A DNA stretch of 11,139 nt. Origin: Ilumatobacteraceae bacterium (lineage in GTDB: Bacteria; Actinomycetota; Acidimicrobiia; Acidimicrobiales; Ilumatobacteraceae). Where the stretch lies: assembly GCA_019090765.1 (NCBI GenBank), contig JAHRVJ010000036.1, forward strand, positions 1 to 11,139, given 5' to 3'. Position numbers and translations under genes: made by a program. The notes under the pieces are model-generated. The model worked only from the letters and a program-made list of their open reading frames with translations. It was not told the DNA's origin and did not search any database. Of the stretch, positions 6,122 through 11,139 are shown one piece after another; the stretch's first letter is position 1, and each line of letters starts with the position of its first letter.

Positions 6122-7188
6122 GACAGCACCTGTACTGACGGTCGAAATCCGCGTGCCATTAATCCGCCCTTGAAGATGTCGGCGAAGGCCTGGTCGACGA
6201 GCACCACGGCAACGCCGCGCGTGCTTTCGACCACATGTACAACTTCGAAGCTGGCAATGTTGACGCTCAACTCCGCAGCCAGTGTGAACACTTCGGCGGC
6301 GGCACCAGCGCGGTCAGGAATCGGAATCCGTACTTCAGCCAGTTCTTCTGGGTGAACAATGCGAGCCGGGAGATTCGCGCGGGCCTGACGCGCCGCTGCC
6401 AAGCGCTCCAGCAGGGCGTCACGATCGGCGAGGTTAATCACCTCACGAACATCGGAGAGACCAGCCATCAACTGGTCGAGCACCTCGACGATTGCAGTGC
6501 GGTTCTCTGTGCAGATATCGAGCCAAATGTCGGGTTGTCCGCTCGCCACGCGGGTCATGTCGCGGAAGCCTCCCGCCGCGAGGCGCAGCAGTGCGGCGTG
6601 TTCTTCGGCGCGGTCGCTGGCGAGGCCCATCAATGTTGCTGCAGTCAGGTGGGGAACGTGGCTGACCACCGCCACCAACTGGTCGTGCCGCTCAGGGTTG
6701 AGGGCAACCACCTCAGCACCGAGCGAGCCAACAACCCCTGTGACCTGGGCAAACGTGGTGTCATCACTGTGTTCTACCGGGGTGAGCACCCACACCGCAC
6801 CGTTAAACAGGTCACCGTCGGCGCCGTCAAGACCATCGAGCTCGCTGCCCGCCATTGGGTGGCCACCCACAAATCTCGGATCGTCGCACAGTCGACAGAT
6901 CGGGGCCTTCACGCTGCCGACATCAGTGACAGTTCCGGTTGTGTCAGAAAGGGCACGCCGAACCTGCTCGGCAGCTCTCGATACCGGCACTGCGACGAAG
7001 GTGATCTCGGCGGTGGCGTCAAGCCCAGGCTGATCGATTGCGCCACATGCGGCGGCCGCAGCCTCCACTTCGGAATCGATGTCTTCACCGGTTACATGCC
7101 AGCCGCGGGCTTTGAGGGCCAGCCCGATTGAACCACCGATTAGCCCTAGCCCAATCACATTGGCTCGGCGGGGTGTTGCTTGAGTCAC
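6118..7188 (-). CDS. tyrA: Prephenate dehydrogenase with C-terminal ACT domain
   Basis: This 356-residue dehydrogenase oxidatively decarboxylates prephenate to 4-hydroxyphenylpyruvate for tyrosine synthesis. The N-terminal Rossmann domain starts ANVIGLGLIGGSIGLALK (9-26, glycine pattern GLGLIGG). Family segments follow: VGGHPMAGSELDGLDGADGD, VVAVVSHVPHLTAATLMG and AAGGFRDMTRVASGQPDIW with CTENR. The last 80 or so residues (VRIPIPDRAGAAAEVFTLAA onward) form an ACT domain, which in this family senses amino acids, so tyrosine feedback is likely but not shown. The start is taken as GTG at 7188 (MTQATPRRANV), 17 nt after the rluB stop; the frame is open back to 7269, but that would run into rluB and precede the Rossmann strand by more than 30 residues. 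The Shine-Dalgarno signal is weak. A plain arogenate dehydrogenase is an alternative specificity. Confidence 0.94.
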   Translation of the reverse strand: MTQATPRRANVIGLGLIGGSIGLALKARGWHVTGEDIDSEVEAAAAACGAIDQPGLDATAEITFVAVPVSRAAEQVRRALSDTTGTVTDVGSVKAPICRLCDDPRFVGGHPMAGSELDGLDGADGDLFNGAVWVLTPVEHSDDTTFAQVTGVVGSLGAEVVALNPERHDQLVAVVSHVPHLTAATLMGLASDRAEEHAALLRLAAGGFRDMTRVASGQPDIWLDICTENRTAIVEVLDQLMAGLSDVREVINLADRDALLERLAAARQARANLPARIVHPEELAEVRIPIPDRAGAAAEVFTLAAELSVNIASFEVVHVVESTRGVAVVLVDQAFADIFKGGLMARGFRPSVQVLS

Positions 7189-7205
7189 GGGCTTCGATCG
7201 TATCG

Positions 7206-7985
7206 CTAGCCCTCGCGGGCAACCGCTTCGGTAAGCACTTTCCACTCCGCAGCGGTCAGCTCGCGCCAAGCACCCGGTGCTAGTGAGCGGTCAGCCAACG
7301 GCCCAATCCGGGTTCGCACCAATCGGCGAACGGGGTGACCGACAGCAGCACACATCCGCCGGACTTGACGGTTACGACCTTCGTGGATGGTGATCCGCAA
7401 CACCCCAGGCTCGGGCTGCGCTACTCTGGCCTCCGCGGTGATTCCGTCATCGAGTTCAATGCCGTCGCGAAGCTGGCGGATATGGCCCGGAGAGACTCGA
7501 CCTCCATCAACTTCTGCGAGGTATTCCTTCTCAACTCCGTGGGATGGGTGAGCAATGCGATTCGCGAGATCGCCATCGTTAGTGAGCAATAGCAACCCTT
7601 CGGTGTCGGCATCCAACCGGCCTACAGCAAACACCCGCGGTTCTGCTGGAAGCAACTCGACAACCGTTGGTCGACCGTGAGTGTCCTTGCTCGTCGTAAC
7701 GACGCCCTGCGGCTTGTTCAGCAGGTAATAGACCAGGTCAGGAAGAACTCCGATGGGGGCACCGTCAAGTTCAACGCGGTCGGCAGCTGGATCAACCCGT
7801 CGGCCCAATACCGCAACCTCACCATTGACGGTTACGCGCCCTTCGGCAATCAGATCATCGCAAACACGACGACTTCCGAGGCCAGCCGACGCGAGCACTT
7901 TCTGGAGCCGGATTCCTTGGGGCAGCGCCGCGCTCTTGGCAGCGTTCTGTTCCCACAAGGGAGGCTCGGGCTGTTCACTAGTCAC
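7206..7985 (-). CDS. rluB: rRNA pseudouridine synthase, RsuA/RluB family
   Basis: This 259-residue protein isomerises a uridine in rRNA; the RluB group modifies 23S rRNA near the peptidyl-transferase region. An S4 RNA-binding domain spans about residues 25-85 (IRLQKVLASAGLGSRR...GRVTVNG). The catalytic domain has YLLNKPQGVVTT and FAVGRLDADTEGLLLLTND with catalytic Asp125, then EKEYLAEVDG and ITIHEGRNRQVRRMCAAVGHPVRRLVRTRIG. The start chosen is GTG at 7985, which makes a GTGA overlap with the scpB stop; a TTG two codons upstream is less likely. The location directly after scpAB is a classical Gram-positive and actinobacterial arrangement. The substrate position (RluB rather than RsuA or RluE) is inferred from that context. 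Confidence 0.93.
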   Translation of the reverse strand: MTSEQPEPPLWEQNAAKSAALPQGIRLQKVLASAGLGSRRVCDDLIAEGRVTVNGEVAVLGRRVDPAADRVELDGAPIGVLPDLVYYLLNKPQGVVTTSKDTHGRPTVVELLPAEPRVFAVGRLDADTEGLLLLTNDGDLANRIAHPSHGVEKEYLAEVDGGRVSPGHIRQLRDGIELDDGITAEARVAQPEPGVLRITIHEGRNRQVRRMCAAVGHPVRRLVRTRIGPLADRSLAPGAWRELTAAEWKVLTEAVAREG

Positions 7986-8650
7986 GGCCAAGACGCGCCG
8001 TCGGAACTTCCCCCGGGCTCATTTTGCGACATTTCCCGCGGCGCAACATCAACTTGGGGTGTGACTCGGAGGCCATCTTCTAGCGCTTCAACGACGTCAG
8101 CATCGGGGATGAACTCAGCGATTGCTGGAAGGTCATCGAGTGATGCCAGGCCGAGCTTTTCAAGAAAGGAAGTGGTTGTGCCGTACAGGATTGCCTGACC
8201 AGGGCCATCGTCGCGAGCAGTTTCGTCGATGTACCCGCGGGCCTGCAGGGTGCGTAGTACCCCATCGGGGTCGACACCGCGAATTGCCGCGACCTGCGAG
8301 CGCGATATCGGCTGTTTGTAGGCGACGATTGCCAGCGTTTCAAGGGCTGCACCCGACAGGCGCGCCCGCTGGTCGTGCAGTAGGAAACGCTCAACGTAAG
8401 GGGTGAGGTCAGGAGCGGTTTGGTAACGGTAGCCACCGGCAATCTGGACCAGTTCGAAGCCGTGGGCTGCCTGGCTGTAGCTCTCGGCCAGCTCCGAGCA
8501 CCATTGCTCGATCAGCATCGTCGGCTGCTCAATTAGTTGCGCGAGTAGTTCGGCCGGCACTGGATCGTGCGCGACCAGGATGATCGATTCGATCGCTCGT
8601 TTGAATTCGTCGACCTGATCGTCAATGGGGTTCAAGATGTCGTCAGTCAC
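7982..8650 (-). CDS. scpB: Segregation and condensation protein B
   Basis: ScpB is the dimeric winged-helix (kite) subunit of the SMC-ScpAB condensin, which compacts and segregates the chromosome. The 222 residues include the first winged helix, about 15-80 (FKRAIESIILVAHDPVPAELLAQLI... GFELVQIAGGYRYQT). The second, about 95-165, contains the family signature LETLAIVAYKQPISRSQVAAIRGVDPDGVLRTLQARGYI and then ILYGTTTSFLEKLGL. The last 40 or so residues are an acidic, then Ser/Gly/Pro-rich tail that looks disordered. The GTG start at 8650 lies 5 nt after the scpA stop, and the stop overlaps rluB, so the three genes are tightly coupled. The scpA-scpB pairing makes the call firm. Confidence 0.95.
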   Translation of the reverse strand: MTDDILNPIDDQVDEFKRAIESIILVAHDPVPAELLAQLIEQPTMLIEQWCSELAESYSQAAHGFELVQIAGGYRYQTAPDLTPYVERFLLHDQRARLSGAALETLAIVAYKQPISRSQVAAIRGVDPDGVLRTLQARGYIDETARDDGPGQAILYGTTTSFLEKLGLASLDDLPAIAEFIPDADVVEALEDGLRVTPQVDVAPREMSQNEPGGSSDGASWP

Positions 8651-8655
8651 ACCGG

Positions 8656-9438
8656 TCAGCCTTCGTAGGTATCGATGAGGATCGCTTCAGAGTCGAAGCT
8701 GTCGTCAGGCGACCAAGCAATTTCGATATCACCAAAGCGTTCGGGCTGATCGAGTTCGATTGCCCCCTGCTTGAACAACTCCAACAATGCGAGAAAGCGG
8801 ATGATCACCTCGACCCGCTCGCCAAGATCGGCCGTGAGCCGGCGAAACGTGATCCGGCCGATCCGTGGTAGTTCATCGAGCAGTTCTGTAACAGCGTCGG
8901 CGACCGTGGTCTTGATTGGATTGATGTGGAATAGGTCGACGGTGGGGATCGGCTTTGGCGTGAGCGCGCTGATGGCAGCATTGCGTAGCCGGGTAACCGA
9001 AGTGCCTTCAAGCATGTCGGGCAACGTGGCCGCGAAACGTTCGTCGGGTCCGACGACGCGAGGAAACGAGCGGTCAGCTTCACTGGCGAGCTGGGCAAAG
9101 ACTTGAGCTACATCTTTAAAGGTCTTTGCCTCAAGTAGCCGCGCCAGCAACATGTCGCGCTCCTCCCAGAGAGCCAATTCGTCGTCAAGATCGAGATCAG
9201 ACATGTTCGGCAGCAACCTGCGCGCCTTCAACTCAATCAGTGTCGCCGCGATCAACAGGAACCCTGTTGCAACGTCGAGGTCGAGCTCTTGCATGCGATC
9301 GAGTTCCGCGAGATATGCATCGACAATCGTTGACAAGTTGACTTCGTAGATATCAACTTGCTCTTTCAAGATCAACTGCAAGAGCATGTCGAAGGGCCCC
9401 TCGTAGACAGGGGTCGCAACGTTCATGGCCATCGGCAT
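8656..9438 (-). CDS. scpA: Segregation and condensation protein A
   Basis: ScpA is the kleisin subunit that bridges the SMC heads in the condensin complex. The 260 residues start with the SMC-neck-binding region VYEGPFDMLLQLILKEQVDIYEVNLSTI (11-38), followed by FLLIAATLIELKARRLLP (60-77). A linker follows, and a C-terminal winged helix contains VEVIIRFLALLELFKQGAIELDQPERFGDIEI. Three in-frame ATGs lie close together at 9438, 9432 and 9426; the last (MNVATPVYEG) gives the most family-like N-terminus. A TANNNT hexamer (TAGGTT, 9446-9441) could serve as a -10 box only for starts further in. It is the first gene of the minus-strand operon and diverges from trpS. Confidence 0.95.
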   Translation of the reverse strand: MPMAMNVATPVYEGPFDMLLQLILKEQVDIYEVNLSTIVDAYLAELDRMQELDLDVATGFLLIAATLIELKARRLLPNMSDLDLDDELALWEERDMLLARLLEAKTFKDVAQVFAQLASEADRSFPRVVGPDERFAATLPDMLEGTSVTRLRNAAISALTPKPIPTVDLFHINPIKTTVADAVTELLDELPRIGRITFRRLTADLGERVEVIIRFLALLELFKQGAIELDQPERFGDIEIAWSPDDSFDSEAILIDTYEG

Positions 9439-9485
9439 TCAACCTACCCGAGCGCAGCACCCGCTAGCGGGTATCGTCGTCGGCC
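9439..9485. promoter_or_regulatory. Divergent scpA/trpS promoter region
   Basis: This 47-nt spacer must carry the promoters of both the minus-strand scpA operon and plus-strand trpS, unless one starts inside the other's gene. Toward trpS, TATCGT (9472-9477) fits the TANNNT pattern of a -10 box and ends eight bases before the GTG, with no Shine-Dalgarno sequence, as expected for a leaderless transcript. Toward scpA, TAGGTT (9446-9441) fits equally well. No convincing -35 is seen for either. These hexamers are weak patterns that occur often by chance. Confidence 0.35.
9459..9472. repeat. Perfect 14-bp palindrome ACCCGCTAGCGGGT
   Basis: The 14 bases read identically on both strands and lie in the middle of the 47-nt divergent spacer between scpA and trpS. 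The last base is the first base of the putative trpS -10 hexamer. The size and symmetry suit a homodimeric repressor operator. A role as a terminator is unlikely, since neither gene ends here. No regulator is encoded nearby to match it. Confidence 0.55.
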
Positions 9486-10490
9486 GTGAGCAAGACAACC
9501 CGCGTGCTGTCATGTATGCAGCCAACAGGAGACGTCCACCTCGGTAATTACTTGGGCGCATTACGAAACTGGGTCAGTGGTCAACACACCTGTGATGCCT
9601 TCCACGGCATCGTCGACCTCCATGCCCTTACGGTCACCGAGCGCCCCGGTGTGCTGGGTGAGACGACCATGTCGCTCGCCGCGATGTTCTTCGCGATCGG
9701 TCTCGACCCAGATGTTTCCACGGTCTTCGTGCAGAGTCACGTGCCCGAACACAGCCAGCTCGGGTGGATGATGGAATGCACTGTGAGCTACGGCGAGCTG
9801 TCGCGGATGACGCAGTTCAAAGACAAGACCGCCAAGCGTGAGAATCAGTTCATCGCGGCCGGGCTGTTCACCTACCCGGCACTCCAGGCCGGAGACATCT
9901 TGCTGTATGACGCGAACGAAGTCCCCGTCGGCGACGATCAGCGACAACACATCGAGATCACCCGCGATATCGCTATCCGCTTCAACCACCGCTTTGGCGA
10001 CACGTTCGTTCTTCCCGAAGCCGTTACCCCTGCCGCTGGTGCCCGAGTGATGAGCTTGCAAGACCCAACATCGAAGATGTCGAAGTCCGATGACTCAGAC
10101 GCCGGATGCGTCTTCCTCATCGACGACCCAAAAGTTGTGATGAAGAAGTTCAAGCGCGCCGTCACCGATTCCGACACGGGGCCCGACGCCGTCCGTTATG
10201 ACCGCGAAAACAAGCCTGGCGTCGCGAATCTGCTGGAGATCAATGCCGCGGTCACAGGTCGCACTCCCGCTTCCGTTGCCGACGACTACACCCAGTACGG
10301 CGCTCTCAAAGTCGATACTGGTGAAGCTGTGTTAGCCGCGCTAGATCCAATCCGGGAGCGATACTACGAACTGCTCGATGACCCCGGTGAACTCTCCCGA
10401 CTCCTTCGAGTAGGAGCCGAGAAAGCCCGCGAAGTCGCGTCGGTCACCCTAAAGCGAGCCCAAACCAACGTCGGAATGCTCCCCGCCTAA
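9486..10490 (+). CDS. trpS: Tryptophanyl-tRNA synthetase
   Basis: This 334-residue class Ic synthetase activates tryptophan and charges tRNA-Trp in the cytoplasm. The ATP-site motif HLGN is at residues 18-21, within MQPTGDVHLGNYLGALRNWV. The KMSKS loop is exact at 197-201 (TSKMSKSDDS). Other family segments are MTQFKDKTAKR, GLFTYPALQAGDILLYDANEVPVGDDQ and QHIEITRDIAIRFN. The length is normal for a bacterial TrpS. The start is GTG at 9486; there is no room for a Shine-Dalgarno sequence that looks real, and a possible -10 element sits eight bases upstream, so the mRNA may be leaderless. It is the only plus-strand gene and is monocistronic, ending at the twin hairpins. Confidence 0.97.
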   Translation: MSKTTRVLSCMQPTGDVHLGNYLGALRNWVSGQHTCDAFHGIVDLHALTVTERPGVLGETTMSLAAMFFAIGLDPDVSTVFVQSHVPEHSQLGWMMECTVSYGELSRMTQFKDKTAKRENQFIAAGLFTYPALQAGDILLYDANEVPVGDDQRQHIEITRDIAIRFNHRFGDTFVLPEAVTPAAGARVMSLQDPTSKMSKSDDSDAGCVFLIDDPKVVMKKFKRAVTDSDTGPDAVRYDRENKPGVANLLEINAAVTGRTPASVADDYTQYGALKVDTGEAVLAALDPIRERYYELLDDPGELSRLLRVGAEKAREVASVTLKRAQTNVGMLPA

Positions 10491-10506
10491 CCCACTCCCC
10501 CAATCT

Positions 10507-10555
10507 GAAATTTGTTGTGAATCGAACGCATAGCGTTCAGATCACAGCAAATTTC
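10507..10555. terminator. Long imperfect hairpin 1 in the convergent gap
   Basis: Two 23-nt arms flank the three-base loop ATA (10530-10532). Nineteen positions are Watson-Crick pairs, two are G-U wobbles in the plus-strand RNA and two are mismatches. The hairpin starts 16 nt after the trpS stop. No U-run follows on either strand, so it is not a textbook intrinsic terminator, yet its place between convergent genes suggests bidirectional termination or 3'-end protection. It shares sequence and loop with hairpin 2 at 10587-10639. Confidence 0.7.
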
Positions 10556-10586
10556 GGGAGGGCACTCGGACAAACCTTCCGTCCGT

Positions 10587-10639
10587 CCGAAATATGTTGT
10601 GAATCGGACGCATAGCGTCCGATTCACAACATATTTCGG
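10587..10639. terminator. Long perfect hairpin 2 in the convergent gap
   Basis: Arms of 25 nt (10587-10611 and 10615-10639) pair perfectly around the loop ATA (10612-10614). The core repeats the sequence of hairpin 1, including TGTTGTGAATCG in the left arm and CGCATAGCG at the tip, with the two centres 82 bp apart. It is AT-richer than the flanking genes. A G-rich tract abuts the right arm; there is no U-run. It may be a bidirectional terminator, a member of a dispersed palindromic repeat family, or both. Confidence 0.75.
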
Positions 10640-10684
10640 GGAAGTTGGGGAAGTTGGGGGGAGGTTTGCCGGGAAGTTGGCGGG
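10638..10684 (+). repeat. G-rich tract with repeated GGGGAAGTT (possible G-quadruplex; C-rich on the minus strand)
   Basis: Two tandem copies of GGGGAAGTT (10638-10655) are followed by a run of six G and a third related GGGAAGTTGG (10671-10680). G-runs lie at 10638-10641, 10647-10650, 10656-10661, 10671-10673 and 10682-10684, enough for an intramolecular quadruplex with loops of 5, 5 and 9. Read from the minus strand, as the 3' untranslated part of the HD-domain gene, the tract is C-rich and G-poor, resembling a Rho loading site. The rest of the gap, 10685-10707, shows nothing. Confidence 0.5.
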
Positions 10685-10707
10685 AGGTGCTCGGGCGGCG
10701 AACGCAG

Positions 10708-11139
10708 TTAGGCGTGGTCGCTGGCGCGGAGGGCTTCGAACGCGGGGCCTGAGCCGCGGATCAGCTCGACGGTTTGAGGATCTGATCCGGCTGCCGCCGC
10801 GAGATCGGCACCGATCTCTTCATGGTTGTGATAGGCGGCAAAGCGTCGGCCACGCGACCCAACCACTGTTGCTGCGACCCGACCGAATGTTCCAAGGCCG
10901 CACTCAATCTTGCCGACATCGTGGAGTATTGCGCCTCGGACCTCAGCGGCAGAAGCCTCGGGTCGCACGGCTACGAATCGTCGGGCGACAAGCGCGCTGT
11001 GGCGGCGATCCTGGCTGCCCATCTGGCTCCACAGTTCCTGCTCACCGGGAAGTAGCTGACTATCGACCCACGCCTCGTCGGCATCGGTCGCAGGAGCAGA
11101 CGACAGAGAAGTGAAGAAGCGCGCCACCAGGTGCCAGGC
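10708..11139 (-). CDS. HD-domain protein, N-terminus probably beyond the window edge
   Basis: The reading frame stays open to the last base of the window. A GTG at 11127 would give 139 residues, but the codons before it (A-W-H-L) read as normal coding sequence, so the true start is probably outside. Numbered from that GTG, the metal site of the HD phosphohydrolase superfamily can be traced: H43 in QDRRHSALVARR, H69-D70 in AILHDVGK, H100 and H102 in YHNHEEIGADLAAAAGSD, and possibly the near-terminal aspartate in LRASD. Such proteins hydrolyse nucleotides, cyclic nucleotides or other phosphates; the substrate here is unknown. The segment DEAWVDSQLLPGEQELW before the domain is of a kind I associate with small HD proteins of Acidimicrobiia. 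It converges on trpS across the hairpin-bearing gap. Confidence 0.75.
   Translation of the reverse strand, partial: AWHLVARFFTSLSSAPATDADEAWVDSQLLPGEQELWSQMGSQDRRHSALVARRFVAVRPEASAAEVRGAILHDVGKIECGLGTFGRVAATVVGSRGRRFAAYHNHEEIGADLAAAAGSDPQTVELIRGSGPAFEALRASDHA

Noticed and set aside
6235..7131. A 298-codon plus-strand open frame opposite tyrA
   Set aside because: It is antisense to a firmly identified gene, shows no recognisable domain, and long antisense frames are common where the real gene is GC-rich at third positions.
7189..7269. Upstream extension of tyrA to 7269
   Set aside because: It would overlap the rluB end and add 27 residues before the Rossmann strand; the GTG at 7188 fits the family.
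7986..7991. TTG start for rluB two codons further upstream
   Set aside because: The GTG at 7985 makes the same GTGA overlap used elsewhere in the operon and TTG is a weaker start.
10507..10639. The two related repeats as a CRISPR array
   Set aside because: There are only two units, each an inverted repeat longer than usual CRISPR repeats, the copies are not identical, and no cas gene is present.
10491..10707. tRNA or small RNA gene in the convergent gap
   Set aside because: No cloverleaf or CCA-end pattern was found; the pairing present is fully accounted for by the two hairpins.
10599..11114. A 171-codon plus-strand open frame starting inside hairpin 2
   Set aside because: It starts in the palindrome and runs antisense to the HD-domain gene; Arg-rich low-complexity translation and no motif.

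Overview
The window looks like chromosomal DNA of a moderately high-GC actinobacterium, most plausibly of the class Acidimicrobiia. This rests on the gene order scpA-scpB-rluB-tyrA-aroA, frequent GTG starts, the type of EPSP synthase, and an HD-domain protein of a kind I associate with that class. The taxonomic call is inference, because no rRNA or marker set is present.

Layout. From 9438 leftwards to the window edge, eleven genes lie on the minus strand with almost no space between them: scpA, scpB, rluB, tyrA (with an ACT domain), aroA, a HAD-IB phosphatase, a UbiA-family phosphoribosyltransferase, a class I methyltransferase, dprE1, dprE2 and the start of a GT4 glycosyltransferase. Five junctions are 4-bp ATGA/GTGA stop-start overlaps, and the largest gaps are 67 and 49 nt, so the set reads as one long transcription unit. 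On the plus strand, trpS (9486-10490) diverges from scpA across a 47-nt spacer that contains a perfect 14-bp palindrome. A 217-nt convergent gap (10491-10707) follows, holding two related long hairpins and a G-rich repeat tract. The window closes with a minus-strand HD-domain gene whose N-terminus probably lies outside it.

How the genes work together. The right half of the operon is housekeeping: the ScpAB condensin subunits for chromosome segregation, an rRNA pseudouridine synthase, and two enzymes of aromatic amino acid biosynthesis. The left half, joined to aroA by an ATGA overlap, is a recognisable polyprenyl-phosphate-arabinose (DPA) module. UbiA would make polyprenyl-phosphoryl-5-phosphoribose from PRPP, the HAD enzyme is a good candidate for removing the 5-phosphate, and DprE1 plus DprE2 would epimerise ribose to arabinose. 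The methyltransferase and GT4 enzyme in the same unit suggest that the arabinose goes into a decorated surface glycan. The pathway is best known from arabinogalactan and lipoarabinomannan synthesis in mycobacteria. Here there is no emb or aft arabinosyltransferase within the window, so the acceptor glycan is unknown.

Most notable points: the complete donor module with a HAD enzyme in the phosphatase slot; a threonine in DprE1 where benzothiazinones attack a cysteine in M. tuberculosis; and the two convergent-gap hairpins, which differ by compensatory base-pair changes.
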